Shown: positions 35,188 through 44,394 of the stretch, piece by piece
How positions within the stretch are numbered: the stretch's first letter is position 1
How the letters are laid out: each line of letters begins with the position of its first letter
Assembly: GCA_910575265.1 (NCBI GenBank)
Contig: CAJTEA010000002.1
Location: forward strand, 1,503 to 65,502
Direction of reading: 5' to 3'
Length of the DNA: 64,000 nt
Source of the DNA: Oscillospiraceae bacterium
GTDB taxonomy: Bacteria > Bacillota > Clostridia > Oscillospirales > Oscillospiraceae
Position numbers and translations under genes: made by a program
The notes under the pieces: generated by a model
The model's database searches: none
What the model saw: the letters and a program-made list of their open reading frames with translations, nothing else
What the model was told of the DNA's origin: nothing

Positions 35188-35423
35188 GTTACAGATCGGT
35201 TACAATGTAAAAATGGCATATCTGTCCAAGGATCCGGAGAAACCTTAAAAAATCCTTCACGGAATTTTCATAGACTTTTCCAGTGTTCCATGATAAAATA
35301 TGAGCCAGTATAAGGAAACGTATATCCGTCTGTGTTTGAGCGACTGTCCAACTGGGAAAGCTTTCCCGGAGGGACAAAACAGCGGCGGAGCGGAAAAGCG
35401 CTGACAGGCGTGTGGAGGTTGGA

Positions 35424-36143
35424 TTGAAACGAGAAATTTTAGGCATCGCCTTTGACGACCTTACCCGGGAGGAGGCCGCCCAGGCGGGCGCGCGCCTTCT
35501 GGAGGAGGACAGGTTCCATTATGTGGTCACCCCCAATCCGGAGTTCATCCTGGCCGCGGAAAAGGACGAGGAGTTCCGCCAGGTGCTCAACGGGGCGGAC
35601 CTGGTGCTGCCCGACGGCATCGGGGTGGTGTACTCCGCCAGAATCCAGGGCACACCGCTGAAGGGCCGGGTGCCCGGCATTGAGTTTGCCGCGGATATGC
35701 TCTCCTGCCTCAACAGGCGGGGCGGACGGCTCTATCTGCTGGGGGCCAAGCCTGGCGTGGCTGAGGAGGCCGGGCGGCGGATTATCGGGCAGTATCCCAA
35801 TATTGAGCTGTGCGGCGCCCAGGACGGCTATTTCCGGGATGAGGAGGCGGCGCTGCTGAAGGTGTCCGCCGCCCGGCCCGACCTGCTGTTCGTCTGCCTG
35901 GGAGCCCCCAAGCAGGAGAAATGGATGGCCCGGTGGGGCAGGCACACCGGCGCCCGGATGGCCATCGGCCTGGGAGGCGCCCTGGATGTGTTCGCCGGTA
36001 AGGTGGAGCGTGCCCCGGAGCGCTGGCGGAAGCTGGGCCTGGAGTGGGCCTACCGCCTGAAAAAGGAGCCCCAGCGGGCCGGACGTATGGCAAAGCTCCC
36101 CCTGGTCCTGGTGAAGGCGGCGGGGGCCCGGCTGAAAAAATAG
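35424..36143 (+). CDS. WecB/TagA/CpsF-family glycosyltransferase
   Basis: 239 residues of the GT26 family, which transfers N-acetylmannosamine or related sugars onto lipid-linked acceptors in wall teichoic acid or exopolysaccharide synthesis. Conserved TPNPEFI, DLVLPDGIGVVYSARIQG, and VCLGAPKQEKWM...GLGGALDVFAG. It starts with TTG at 35424 behind GGAGG (5 bases away); the in-frame GTG at 35412 lies within that site. Membrane-peripheral enzyme. The DJ-1-like gene follows 10 bases later. Confidence 0.9.
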   Translation: MKREILGIAFDDLTREEAAQAGARLLEEDRFHYVVTPNPEFILAAEKDEEFRQVLNGADLVLPDGIGVVYSARIQGTPLKGRVPGIEFAADMLSCLNRRGGRLYLLGAKPGVAEEAGRRIIGQYPNIELCGAQDGYFRDEEAALLKVSAARPDLLFVCLGAPKQEKWMARWGRHTGARMAIGLGGALDVFAGKVERAPERWRKLGLEWAYRLKKEPQRAGRMAKLPLVLVKAAGARLKK

Positions 36144-36153
36144 GAGGATTTCT

Positions 36154-36693
36154 ATGGTATACATTCTCTTGGCCCCCGGCTTTGAGGAGGCGGAGGCCCT
36201 GGTCCCCGCCGATTTGCTGCGCCGGGCGGGCATCGAGACAGCCCTGGTGTCCCTCGCGGGGGATACCGTCGCTGGCAGCCACCAGATTACAGTGGCCGCC
36301 GACCTTGCGCTGGACAAGCTGGACCTGTCCCAGGCGGAAATGATTGTTCTGCCCGGCGGCGGTCCCGGCTGGAAAAATCTGGGTAAGGAGCCCCGGGTGG
36401 AGCGGCTGGTCCGTCAGGCTGTGGAGCGGGACATCTGGGTGGCCGCCATCTGCGCCGCCCCCACCCTGCTGGGCCGCTGGGGCCTGCTGGAGGGCAAACA
36501 CGCCGTCTGCTTCCCCGGCATGGAGGACGGTCTCACCGGCGCCCGGGCTCAAATGGACCAGCGCGTGGTGGCGGACGGCAAACTCATCACCGGTCGGGCC
36601 GCCGGATCCGCCTTCGACTTCGGGCTGGCCCTGGTGGAGGCCCTGAAGGGGAAGGACGAGGCGGGAAAAGCGCGCGAAGCCATCCACTATTAA
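36154..36693 (+). CDS. DJ-1/PfpI-family protein
   Basis: 179 residues, the DJ-1/ThiJ length. Glu in APGFEEAEALVPADLLRRAG and the nucleophilic Cys in AAICAAPTLLGRWG form the family's active site. Possible activities are glyoxalase III/deglycase or chaperone; the sequence alone does not decide. AGGAGG lies upstream of the ATG, 10 bases after the glycosyltransferase stop, so the two are probably co-transcribed. Confidence 0.88.
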   Translation: MVYILLAPGFEEAEALVPADLLRRAGIETALVSLAGDTVAGSHQITVAADLALDKLDLSQAEMIVLPGGGPGWKNLGKEPRVERLVRQAVERDIWVAAICAAPTLLGRWGLLEGKHAVCFPGMEDGLTGARAQMDQRVVADGKLITGRAAGSAFDFGLALVEALKGKDEAGKAREAIHY

Positions 36694-36767
36694 AGAAGGC
36701 CTGTCCCCCCTGGTGAATGGAAAAGGGCGGGAGACCACTCTCCCGCCGGTTTCCGCTGTGTGTAGCC

Positions 36768-36959
36768 TCAGCAGCCGCAGTCGTTGTCGCAGCCACAGCC
36801 GCAGTCGTTGTTGCAGCCGCAGTTGTTGCAGCCACAATTGTTGCAGCCGCAGTTGTTGTTGCAGCCGCCGCTGTTGCCGCCCCAGCCGAACAGGATGATG
36901 ATCAAAATGATGATCCACAGCGCGCTGTTGCCGCCCCAACCGTTGTTCCCACAGAACAT
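36768..36959 (-). CDS. Small Cys-Asn-rich membrane protein, YjcZ-like
   Basis: 63 residues: MFCGNNGWGGNS head, one hydrophobic helix (ALWIIILIIILFGWG) and a tail of CGCNN repeats (about six) ending CGC. The layout (short hydrophobic helix plus Cys-rich repeat) resembles YjcZ-type sporulation proteins and some coat peptides. AGGTGA upstream (about 36968) is a fair ribosome site. It lies between convergent and divergent neighbours and is probably monocistronic. Function unknown. Confidence 0.65.
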   Translation of the reverse strand: MFCGNNGWGGNSALWIIILIIILFGWGGNSGGCNNNCGCNNCGCNNCGCNNDCGCGCDNDCGC

Positions 36960-37071
36960 AGATATTTCACCTCACTTAAATCTGCCGCCGGGACGCTGTC
37001 CCCGCGTTCTGTATCATTCTATGGCCCCTCCTTGTCCCGGGTGACAGAAAAAATGTTAGGAGCTGACCCCT

Positions 37072-38289
37072 ATGTCCCAAGACCGTTATTATGAGCCAAG
37101 CCCCCGGCGGAACGACCGCCGCTCCTCCGGAGAGAGCCGGGAGCGGAGCAGGAGCTCCCGCCCCTCCGGCCAGCAGGAGTACGGCGGCAGTCACACGGGA
37201 GATTACGGCGCTCCCCGCCGCCCGCGAAAGAAAAAGCGGCGCTCCGCCGGCCGCGCCGCGGCCCTGGTTTTGCTCTATGTGACGGCGGTGATTGGCGCAT
37301 CCATTCTTTTGGCCTGTGTGGGCTGGGTGGCCGCCGAAGATGTGCTGGCGCTGGATAAGCCGGAAAAAACCGTCACCTTCACCGTAACCGCCGAGGACGA
37401 CTTCAGCTCCATCACCGACCGGCTGAAGGAGGAAGGGCTGATCGAGTATAAGCTGCTGTTCAACCTGTTCGCCTCCTTTACCCACAAGAAAGATACCTTT
37501 GCCATTGGCACCTACACGTTGAGCACCGACATGGACTACCGGGCTCTGCTGGCCGGCATGCAGGCCAACTCCGCCAACCGCTCGGTGGTGACGGTGGTTA
37601 TCCCAGAGGGCTACAACATTGACCAGATTTTCCAGCTTCTGGTTGACAAAGGCGCGTCCTCGTCGGTGGACGAGCTGCGTCAGGCCGCGGCGACCCACGA
37701 CTACGCATTCGACTTCCTCCAGGATATTCCTCTGGGGGACTACCACCGGCTGGAGGGCTATCTCATGCCCGCCACCTATGAGTTCTATACTCCCCACGAC
37801 CCGGTCTACGCCCTGAACAAGCTCCTGGTCCACTTCTATGAGCAGACTGAGGAGACCGTTCTGTCCCAGGTGGAGGAATCCGGCTACTCCCTGCGGGAAA
37901 TCCTCACCATCGCCTCCCTGATCGAGCGGGAGACCACCGGCGACGACCGGGAGGAGATCTCCGCCGTCATCCACAACCGTCTGGACAATCCGGACGCCGG
38001 CACCCAGGGCTACCTCCAGGTGGACGCCACCCTGGTCTATATCAACGGCGGCAAGGAGCCCACCGAGGCGGACCGGAACATCGACTCCCCCTACAACACC
38101 TATCTGTACAAGGGCCTGCCCCCCACCCCCATCGCCAACCCGGGCCTGGAATCCATTGTAGCCGCCCTGAATCCGGCGGACAGCAGCGATTTCTACTATG
38201 CCCTGGGCGACGACGGCGAGCACCATTTCTTCCGCGCCTATGACCAGCTGCAAAGCTTCCTGGCCAGTCAGGAGCGGTATCAGCGCTAA
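37072..38289 (+). CDS. mltG: Endolytic murein transglycosylase MltG
   Basis: 405 residues. A basic, disordered cytoplasmic tail (residues 1-62, Arg/Ser-rich), one membrane helix (about 63-90), a LysM-like region and the YceG catalytic domain with the Glu in ASLIERETTGDDREEISAVIHNR and downstream LQVDATLVYI, DSPYNTYLYKGLPPTPIANPG. It cleaves nascent glycan strands and helps end chain elongation. It is followed by the U32 peptidase gene, a conserved Firmicutes order. The ATG at 37072 has AGGAG 8 bases upstream. Confidence 0.95.
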   Translation: MSQDRYYEPSPRRNDRRSSGESRERSRSSRPSGQQEYGGSHTGDYGAPRRPRKKKRRSAGRAAALVLLYVTAVIGASILLACVGWVAAEDVLALDKPEKTVTFTVTAEDDFSSITDRLKEEGLIEYKLLFNLFASFTHKKDTFAIGTYTLSTDMDYRALLAGMQANSANRSVVTVVIPEGYNIDQIFQLLVDKGASSSVDELRQAAATHDYAFDFLQDIPLGDYHRLEGYLMPATYEFYTPHDPVYALNKLLVHFYEQTEETVLSQVEESGYSLREILTIASLIERETTGDDREEISAVIHNRLDNPDAGTQGYLQVDATLVYINGGKEPTEADRNIDSPYNTYLYKGLPPTPIANPGLESIVAALNPADSSDFYYALGDDGEHHFFRAYDQLQSFLASQERYQR

Positions 38290-38293
38290 TCTG

Positions 38294-38319
38294 AAAGCCC
38301 CCTTGAAAAAGGGGGCTTT
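38294..38319 (+). terminator. Intrinsic terminator after mltG
   Basis: AAAGCCCCC, 8 bases, GGGGGCTTTTTT. The stop of mltG is 5 bases upstream. The U32 gene starts 16 bases later, so partial readthrough is possible. Confidence 0.75.
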
Positions 38320-38334
38320 TTTAAGGAGACCATT

Positions 38335-39549
38335 ATGAAAAAAATCGAGCTGCTTTCCCCCGCGGGGGACATGGAACGCCTGCAAATGGCGGTGGCCTAT
38401 GGGGCCGACGCCGTCTATCTGGCGGGGAACACCTTCGGGATGCGCTCCTTCGCCGGAAACTTTTCCCCCGAAGCGCTGAAACAGGCGGTGGAACTGTGCC
38501 GGGCCCACGGCGTCCGGGTCCACGTCACCTGTAACACCATGCCCCGGAACAGTGAGGTCAGCCGTCTGCCGGAGTGGCTGGAGTACCTGGAGGCGCTGGG
38601 AGTGGACGCCGTGATCCTGGCGGACGTGGGAACGCTGGCCCTGGCCAGACGGTATGCCCCTCATGTCCAGCGCCACATCTCCACCCAGGCCAGCATTGTC
38701 AACTACCAGTCCGCCCGGGCCTGGCACGACCTGGGAGCCAGCCGGGTGATTCTGGCCCGGGAGCTGTCTCTGGAGGAGGTCCGGGAGATTCGCGCCAGGA
38801 CCTCCCCGGAACTGGAAATAGAGGTCTTCGCCCACGGGGCCATGTGCGTCAGCTACTCCGGGCGGTGCCTTCTGTCCAACTACATGACCGGCCGGGACTC
38901 CAACCGGGGGGCCTGCGCCCAGCCCTGCCGCTATCAGTACGCCCTGATGGAGGAAAAGCGGCCCGGGGAGTATTTTCCCGTTTATGAGGAACACGGCGAG
39001 ACCTACATCATGAACTCCCGTGACATGTGCATGATTGACCACATCCCAGACCTTCTGGACGCCGGGGTGGACTCCATCAAGCTGGAGGGGCGGGCCAAAT
39101 CCGCCTACTACGCCGCCATCGTCACCGGGGCCTACCGCCACGCCATCGACGCGGCGGCGGCGGGGGGGCCTCTGGACCCGGTGTGGCGGGATGAGGTGGA
39201 GCACATCAGCCACCGGCACTACTCCACCGGCTTCTTCTACGGTCAGCCGGGGCAGTTTACCGAAAACGCCCGGTATGTCCGGGACTGGCAGATCGTGGCC
39301 AAGGTGATGTCCTGCGATGGGGAGGGGAACGCCGTCCTTACCTTAAACAATAAATTCGCCGTGGGCGACACGCTGGAGCTGGTGGGGCCGGAGGTCCGGC
39401 CACAGGCCCTGACTGTGGAGGCGCTTTGGGACGGGGAGGGTACGTCCCTGGACGAGGTCCGCCATCCCCAGATGGTCTTTCAGATGAAGCTGCCCCGGCA
39501 GGTCCCACCCCTGTCCCTATTGCGGCGGCAGGCCGATTTATCACCCTGA
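38335..39549 (+). CDS. U32-family peptidase / RNA hydroxylase-like protein
   Basis: 404 residues. Starts MKKIELLSPAGDMERLQMAV, has the U32 signature around EIEVFAHGAMCVSYSGRCLLS, and a Cys cluster (MCVSYSGRC, CAQPC) that in homologues (RlhA, TrhP/YrrN) binds an iron-sulfur cluster used for RNA C- or U-hydroxylation. I therefore suspect tRNA wobble-uridine hydroxylation rather than proteolysis; collagenase activity is an older label. It follows mltG and precedes a small zincin gene by 10 bases. Confidence 0.92.
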   Translation: MKKIELLSPAGDMERLQMAVAYGADAVYLAGNTFGMRSFAGNFSPEALKQAVELCRAHGVRVHVTCNTMPRNSEVSRLPEWLEYLEALGVDAVILADVGTLALARRYAPHVQRHISTQASIVNYQSARAWHDLGASRVILARELSLEEVREIRARTSPELEIEVFAHGAMCVSYSGRCLLSNYMTGRDSNRGACAQPCRYQYALMEEKRPGEYFPVYEEHGETYIMNSRDMCMIDHIPDLLDAGVDSIKLEGRAKSAYYAAIVTGAYRHAIDAAAAGGPLDPVWRDEVEHISHRHYSTGFFYGQPGQFTENARYVRDWQIVAKVMSCDGEGNAVLTLNNKFAVGDTLELVGPEVRPQALTVEALWDGEGTSLDEVRHPQMVFQMKLPRQVPPLSLLRRQADLSP

Positions 39550-39559
39550 GGAGGATGTT

Positions 39560-39937
39560 ATGGTACCCACCTACGATCAAATGGGCGACTGGCTGGAGGA
39601 GATCGCCGGCCAATTCCCGGAGGCGTTTTTCGAGGACCTGGACGGCGGCATCCAGCTGGAGGAACAGGCCCTGTCCGACCCGGACTTCCCTCCGGGAGAG
39701 ATGTACGTAATGGGTGAATATGTCCACGACATGCTGGGCCGGTATATTTTGCTGTATTACGGCTCCTTCGCCGCTCTGCTCTCCGGCGAGGACGAGGAGG
39801 GCTGGAAGGACGAGATCTTCGCCACTGTGGCTCACGAATTTACCCACCATCTGGAGGAGACCGCCGGCCTTCACGCCCTGGACGACAAGGATATGGAGTT
39901 TTTGCGGGAGGCGCTGGCGGAATATGGGGACGAATAA
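39560..39937 (+). CDS. Small zincin-like metallopeptidase family protein
   Basis: 125 residues with the zinc motif HEFTHHLEE (HExxH) near residue 96. Matches the PF06262-type (minimal zincin) family; protease activity is unproven. The N-terminal half is acidic. It overlaps the start of gluQRS by 14 bases, so the two are translationally coupled; GAGGATG... precedes the ATG. Confidence 0.82.
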   Translation: MVPTYDQMGDWLEEIAGQFPEAFFEDLDGGIQLEEQALSDPDFPPGEMYVMGEYVHDMLGRYILLYYGSFAALLSGEDEEGWKDEIFATVAHEFTHHLEETAGLHALDDKDMEFLREALAEYGDE

Positions 39938-40865
39938 GGTGGTAGGAAGGTTTGCTCCCAGCCCCAGCGGGCGGATGCACCTGGGCAACCTGTGGTCCTG
40001 TCTGCTGGCCTGGCTGGCGGCCCGGAGTGAGGGCGGCGGGATGGTTCTGCGCCTGGAGGACCTGGACCCGGACCGGTGCCGGCAGGAGTACCGCGACCAG
40101 ATCATGCGGGATCTGGAGTGGCTTGGCCTGGACTGGGACGGCGCGCCGGTGTATCAATCCCGGCGGACAGAGGTATACGAGCAGGCATTTCAGATGTTGA
40201 AACAACAAGGGATTATCTATCCCTGCTTCTGTACCCGGGCGGAGCGGCTGGCCGCGTCAGCCCCCCACCGGTCCGATGGGGTCACCGTCTACGACGGCCG
40301 CTGCGGACGGCTGTCCTTGGCGGAACGGGAGGCACGGTCCAAAACCCGCCGTCCCGCCTGGCGGGTCCGGGTGCCTGAGCGGGAGATCTCCTTTCCGGAT
40401 CTGCTCCAGGGGGTGTTTTCCGAGCACCTGGCCCGGGACTGCGGAGACTTTATCCTGCGCCGTTCCGACGGGGTATATGCCTACCAGCTGGCTGTGGTAG
40501 TGGACGACGCCGCCATGGGCGTGACCCAGGTGGCGCGGGGAAGCGATTTGCTCTCCTCCACCCCCCGTCAGCTCTGGCTCCAGGAGCGGCTGGGCCTGCC
40601 TCACCCGGAGTATGGCCACCTGCCCCTTCTGCTGGCCCCTGACGGCCGCCGGCTGGCCAAGCGGGACCGGGACCAGGAGCTGGGCCAGCTTCAGGAGCGG
40701 TTCACCGCCCGGTCACTCGTGGGACAGCTGGCCTGCGCCGCCCGCCTGATCGACCGGCCCGAGCCCATTACCCCCCAGGAGCTGCTGCCCCTCTTTTCCT
40801 GGGAAACGCTCCCAAAACAGGATATCGCAACAGAGTATTTGCCAAGGGGGATTTCGCAAAACTGA
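39924..40865 (+). CDS. gluQRS: Glutamyl-Q tRNA(Asp) synthetase
   Basis: 313 residues, the short GluRS paralogue that adds Glu to the queuosine base of tRNA-Asp. N-terminal HIGH-like motif GRFAPSPSGRMHLGN, zinc ligands in YPCFC and GRC (CFCTRAE ... DGRCGR), and the KMSKS counterpart AKRDRDQ. The start at 39924 overlaps the zincin gene; an upstream open stretch in this frame mirrors the zincin gene and is not coding. No anticodon-binding domain, as expected. Confidence 0.9.
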   Translation: MGTNKVVGRFAPSPSGRMHLGNLWSCLLAWLAARSEGGGMVLRLEDLDPDRCRQEYRDQIMRDLEWLGLDWDGAPVYQSRRTEVYEQAFQMLKQQGIIYPCFCTRAERLAASAPHRSDGVTVYDGRCGRLSLAEREARSKTRRPAWRVRVPEREISFPDLLQGVFSEHLARDCGDFILRRSDGVYAYQLAVVVDDAAMGVTQVARGSDLLSSTPRQLWLQERLGLPHPEYGHLPLLLAPDGRRLAKRDRDQELGQLQERFTARSLVGQLACAARLIDRPEPITPQELLPLFSWETLPKQDIATEYLPRGISQN

Positions 40866-40939
40866 ATTGGACAAGACCACAAATAAATTTATGAAACAAA
40901 CTGCCGGCACTTTATGCTTGATGATAGCCGCAAAAAAGA

Positions 40940-40975
40940 GACGGGTAAATCACGCTGACGCGCGGTTTACCCGTC
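40940..40975. terminator. Intrinsic terminator between convergent genes
   Basis: GACGGGTAAA (40940-40949) pairs with TTTACCCGTC (40966-40975), followed by CTTTTTG on the plus strand. It ends gluQRS and faces the acetyltransferase gene. Confidence 0.75.
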
Positions 40976-41024
40976 CTTTTTGTTTGGAGATCAGCGCTCA
41001 AGCGCGCCTTTTCACTTCGGTCAT

Positions 41025-41666
41025 TTAAGGTTCAAGCGCTTCAGCCAACGCTTCCAAATCTCCGGACTGAATCGCGTCTATGCCCGCGGCAATCTTTTCC
41101 ACAGGCCAGTCCCACCATTTCAGCTCCAACAGCCGGGCAATCTCCGCGTCGGAGAACCGTTTGCGGATGGGCTTCGCGGGGACGCCGCCTACGATGGTGT
41201 AGGGTGGAACATCCCTGGTTACTACCGCACGGGCACCGATGATGGCTCCGTCCCCAATGGTGACGCCGGCCAGGACTACCGCCTCATAGCCGATCCACAC
41301 ATCGTTTCCTATCACGATATCTCCCTTGTTGTCCCAGGCCTCAGGGATACGCTCCACATCCAGCCCCCACTCCTCAAAGAGGACGGGGAAGATGTAGGTG
41401 GACAGGGAGCGCTGGGTGTGGTTGGCGCTGTTAAAGAGGAACCTCGCCCCACAGGCGATGGAACAAAACTTGCCAATCACCAGACGTTCCTGGTTGATCG
41501 GGTAGTGGTAGAGGACGTTATTGCGCTGAAAATCTCTGGGGTCGTGGACAAAATCGTCATAGATTGTATAGTCCCCCACGATAATAGAGGGGTCAGTCAC
41601 CACGTTTCGCAGATAGACTGTGCTGTGCCCCTGAGAACGGGGGTATAATTTCCATTGCGGGATCAT
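41025..41666 (-). CDS. CatB/Vat-type O-acetyltransferase (left-handed beta-helix)
   Basis: 213 residues of the xenobiotic acetyltransferase (hexapeptide) family, similar to CatB chloramphenicol and Vat streptogramin acetyltransferases. Hexapeptide-repeat coils are seen in [20 protein letters not shown] and [14 protein letters not shown], the catalytic His in NSANHTQRS, and the family tail [15 protein letters not shown]. Whether it confers resistance is not evident. The start at 41666 has AGGAGG 6 bases upstream; an upstream frame to 41717 is unlikely. Confidence 0.85.
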   Translation of the reverse strand: MIPQWKLYPRSQGHSTVYLRNVVTDPSIIVGDYTIYDDFVHDPRDFQRNNVLYHYPINQERLVIGKFCSIACGARFLFNSANHTQRSLSTYIFPVLFEEWGLDVERIPEAWDNKGDIVIGNDVWIGYEAVVLAGVTIGDGAIIGARAVVTRDVPPYTIVGGVPAKPIRKRFSDAEIARLLELKWWDWPVEKIAAGIDAIQSGDLEALAEALEP

Positions 41667-41753
41667 TTCAAACCTCCTGAATCTTGTGTTATCTGTCCAT
41701 GATCCCGCTGAGGACAATGCACCGCTTCACCGCGTACCACCTCCTTTCCGCCG

Positions 41754-43127
41754 TTACTGCCGCCGGATTCCCCGGTAATTTCCGCGGCTCCGGGCGCCCG
41801 CGCCGACCCTGGCCCCGCCGCGCTTTTTCCGAAACACGGCCAGCTTCAGTACCACCAGAGCAATCAGCAGCGCCGCGGCGCCCAGAGCCAGCTTCACCCC
41901 GGTGGTCTGGAAAAACGCGAAGAACTGCTGCTTCTTATACAGAAGCTCGGACCGCTCCACCGACGTAACGGCCACCAGGTCCAGGGTACCGTAGACCTCC
42001 CCCTCATAGGACAGCGTCATAACGCCCATCAGCTGCCCCTCCTTCACCGGGGCCTCCACCTCCTCGGCAAACAGGCTGATCCGACTTTCGATGTCGTCCG
42101 GGTCCATGGATTTGGGCAGGGTACGGACGATGGACCCCTGGGCCTTCAGGTTTACCTCGTCGGTCTGACGGGACATGGTGACCTTCACCTTGGCCACCGG
42201 CTCACTGTCCCGGGTGATGGTCACCCGCTGAAAGTTGTTGAAGCCGTACTCCAGCAGCCGGGTGCTCTCCCGGAACTGACCCTGCTGAAGCTGCTCCTTC
42301 CCCTCCACCTCCATGGGGCCGGAGCCCAGCACCACAGAGATCAGCAGCTCGTCCCCGTCCTCGGCGGCGGCCACCAGGCAGCGGCCCGCGTCATCGGTGG
42401 TGCCTGTCTTGCCGCCGATGCACTTGTCATAGTAATATCCCGAGTAGTACAGGTTTGAGATCAGGGCGTTTTTATTGTAAAAGAACCGCTCCCCCGACAG
42501 GTTGGTGGCCGGAACGGTATACTGGGCCGTCGCAATCACGGCGCGGAACTCGTCATATTCCAGGGCGGCCTTCATCCACAGAGTAATGTCGTACGCGGTG
42601 GAGTAGTGGTTTTCATCGTGGAGACCGTATGTATTGGTAAAGTGGGTGCCCTGACACTCCAGTTCCCCCGCTTTCCGGTTCATGTGGGCCACAAAATCCG
42701 CAACCGAACCGTCCACCGCCTCAGCCAAAATGTTGCTGGCATCGCAGTCCGACTCCAGCATCATACAGTACAGCAGCTGCTCAACCGTTACCTGCTCTCC
42801 CGCCTGAAAGCCCCCCTTGACATACTCAATGGGGATCGATTGTATCGCTGACTCACTCACCGTAACCACCGTGTCCAGAGACAGCTGCCCCCCCTCAATG
42901 GCCTCCATCACCAGGAGGGCGGTCATTACCTTGGTAATGCTGGCGGGGTAGGCCCGTTCCCGGGCTCCCATGTCATAGAGCAGATCGCCGTGGTTGACGT
43001 CCAGCAGGGCCGCGTTGGTACAGAACAGGTCCAGATCCTCCTGTTTCCCGATGGCGGACACCGGGAGAAGCATGGAAAGCGCCATGGGCAGGGCCAAAAG
43101 CAGGAAAAGAAAAGAATATTTTTTCAT
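41754..43127 (-). CDS. D-alanyl-D-alanine carboxypeptidase (DacF-like, PBP5 family)
   Basis: 457 residues. Signal peptide of about 25 residues, then the S11 peptidase domain. Nucleophile Ser in the SXXK motif PASITKVM, KTG in GGKTGTTDDAG, while the SXN position reads SDC (LESDCDASN) instead of S-x-N, unusual. A C-terminal PBP5-type domain and an anchoring helix (about 425-445, ALGAAALLIALVVLKLAVF) with a basic tail follow. It trims the terminal D-Ala of peptidoglycan stem peptides at the outer face of the membrane. Often important in sporulation as DacF. Divergent from the comEA-like gene. Confidence 0.92.
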   Translation of the reverse strand: MKKYSFLFLLLALPMALSMLLPVSAIGKQEDLDLFCTNAALLDVNHGDLLYDMGARERAYPASITKVMTALLVMEAIEGGQLSLDTVVTVSESAIQSIPIEYVKGGFQAGEQVTVEQLLYCMMLESDCDASNILAEAVDGSVADFVAHMNRKAGELECQGTHFTNTYGLHDENHYSTAYDITLWMKAALEYDEFRAVIATAQYTVPATNLSGERFFYNKNALISNLYYSGYYYDKCIGGKTGTTDDAGRCLVAAAEDGDELLISVVLGSGPMEVEGKEQLQQGQFRESTRLLEYGFNNFQRVTITRDSEPVAKVKVTMSRQTDEVNLKAQGSIVRTLPKSMDPDDIESRISLFAEEVEAPVKEGQLMGVMTLSYEGEVYGTLDLVAVTSVERSELLYKKQQFFAFFQTTGVKLALGAAALLIALVVLKLAVFRKKRGGARVGAGARSRGNYRGIRRQ

Positions 43128-43281
43128 AGGAAAATCTCCGTATGTATGTTATAATGGGGAATTGTACAGCTTCAGTGTATAATACCCGGGTTGAAAAGGC
43201 AATTAAGACTTCTTAAAATTTTTATGAACCGTTTTAGATTATATCAAAATGTGACCAAACACGCAAGAGGAAGGTGATCGC

Positions 43282-43698
43282 GTGGCCGGAATTTCCAAAT
43301 ACACAAAAGCGGTCCTGGCTCTGACGGCGGGCTTTACCCTGTTCTGCGGCGGCTGGTTCGGCCATCAGTTCAGCGTGCCGGCGCCCTATCAGGTGAACAC
43401 CGCCCAGCGTGTTCCGGAGGCGGACTACAGCGGCCTGGCAGACGCCGCCGGGTCCTCGTCCGGGGCGGACGCCCGCCCGGACAGCCTGCTCCCCGGCGAG
43501 CGGATCAACGTCAATACCGCGGATTCCTACGACCTCCAGCGCCTGCCTGGCATCGGGGAAAAGCGGGCGCTGGATATTATCACCTACCGGGAGGAGCACG
43601 GTCCCTTCCAGACGGTGGACGAGCTGACCAATGTTTCGGGAATCGGGCCGGTTATTTTAGAAAACCTGCGGGAATACGCGGCCACAGGAAATGAGTGA
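43282..43698 (+). CDS. ComEA-like helix-hairpin-helix protein
   Basis: 138 residues. One N-terminal membrane helix, a disordered Ser/Ala/Asp linker, and a C-terminal double helix-hairpin-helix (INVNTADSYDLQRLPGIGEK, VSGIGPVILENLREY) that binds DNA. ComEA receptors bind incoming DNA on the cell surface; here no other competence genes are seen in the window. It starts with GTG behind GAGGAAGGTGAT. It precedes the response regulator by 9 bases and may be in the same operon. Confidence 0.82.
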   Translation: MAGISKYTKAVLALTAGFTLFCGGWFGHQFSVPAPYQVNTAQRVPEADYSGLADAAGSSSGADARPDSLLPGERINVNTADSYDLQRLPGIGEKRALDIITYREEHGPFQTVDELTNVSGIGPVILENLREYAATGNE

Positions 43699-43707
43699 GG
43701 ATTCAAT

Positions 43708-44394
43708 ATGGCAAAAATTTTAGTTGTAGACGACGAGCAGGTGCTGGTCAAGGGGATTAAATTCAATCTGGAGCGGGAGGGCTACCAGGTAGAGGTGGGC
43801 TGGGACGGCGAGCAGGCGGTGGAACTGGCCCGGGAGGGCGGCTTCGACCTGATCCTGCTGGACCTGATGATGCCAAAAATCGACGGCCTCCAGGCCTGCA
43901 TGCGCATCCGGGAGTTCTCCAACGTCCCCATCATCATGCTCACAGCCAAGGGGGAGGACGCGGATAAGATCATGGGCTTTGAGTGCGGGGCTGACGATTA
44001 CATCACCAAGCCCTTCAACCTTCTGGAGCTGAAGGCGCGGGTCCGGGCCCTGCTGCGCCGCTCCGGCGCGGCGGATCAGGGCAGCGGCATCGGCGTGCTG
44101 ACGGCGGGCCACATCAAGCTGGACACCGGCGGCCGGGCCGCCTGGAAGGACGGCGTCCCGGTGGAGCTCACCGCCAAGGAGTTTGACCTGATGGAGCTGC
44201 TGCTGCGCAACCCGGGCCGGGTGTACAGCCGGGAAAACCTGCTCAACGTGGTGTGGGGATATGAGTATATCGGAGACTACCGCACCGTGGATGTCCACGT
44301 ACGCCGCCTGAGGGAAAAGCTGGAGCTGGACCCCGCCAATCCGGAGTATATCCGCACCAAGTGGGGCGTGGGCTACTACCTGGCCAAGCTATGA
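43708..44394 (+). CDS. OmpR-family response regulator
   Basis: 228 residues. Receiver domain with acidic pocket VDDE (Asp8-Asp9) and phosphoacceptor Asp52 (LILLDLMMPK), Lys in AKGEDADK...FITKPF-like region (GADDYITKPFN). C-terminal winged helix-turn-helix (FDLMELLLRNPGRVYSRENLLNVVWGYEYIGDYRTVDVHVRRL). Resembles the WalR/PhoP branch. ATGA overlap with the histidine kinase gene shows coupled translation. Confidence 0.93.
   Translation: MAKILVVDDEQVLVKGIKFNLEREGYQVEVGWDGEQAVELAREGGFDLILLDLMMPKIDGLQACMRIREFSNVPIIMLTAKGEDADKIMGFECGADDYITKPFNLLELKARVRALLRRSGAADQGSGIGVLTAGHIKLDTGGRAAWKDGVPVELTAKEFDLMELLLRNPGRVYSRENLLNVVWGYEYIGDYRTVDVHVRRLREKLELDPANPEYIRTKWGVGYYLAKL

Noticed and set aside
40951-40962. 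12-base match GCTGACGCGCGG between the terminator loop after gluQRS and the left end of the recombinase element
   Set aside because: Likely chance in GC-rich sequence; no recombinase, repeat pair or broken gene there.
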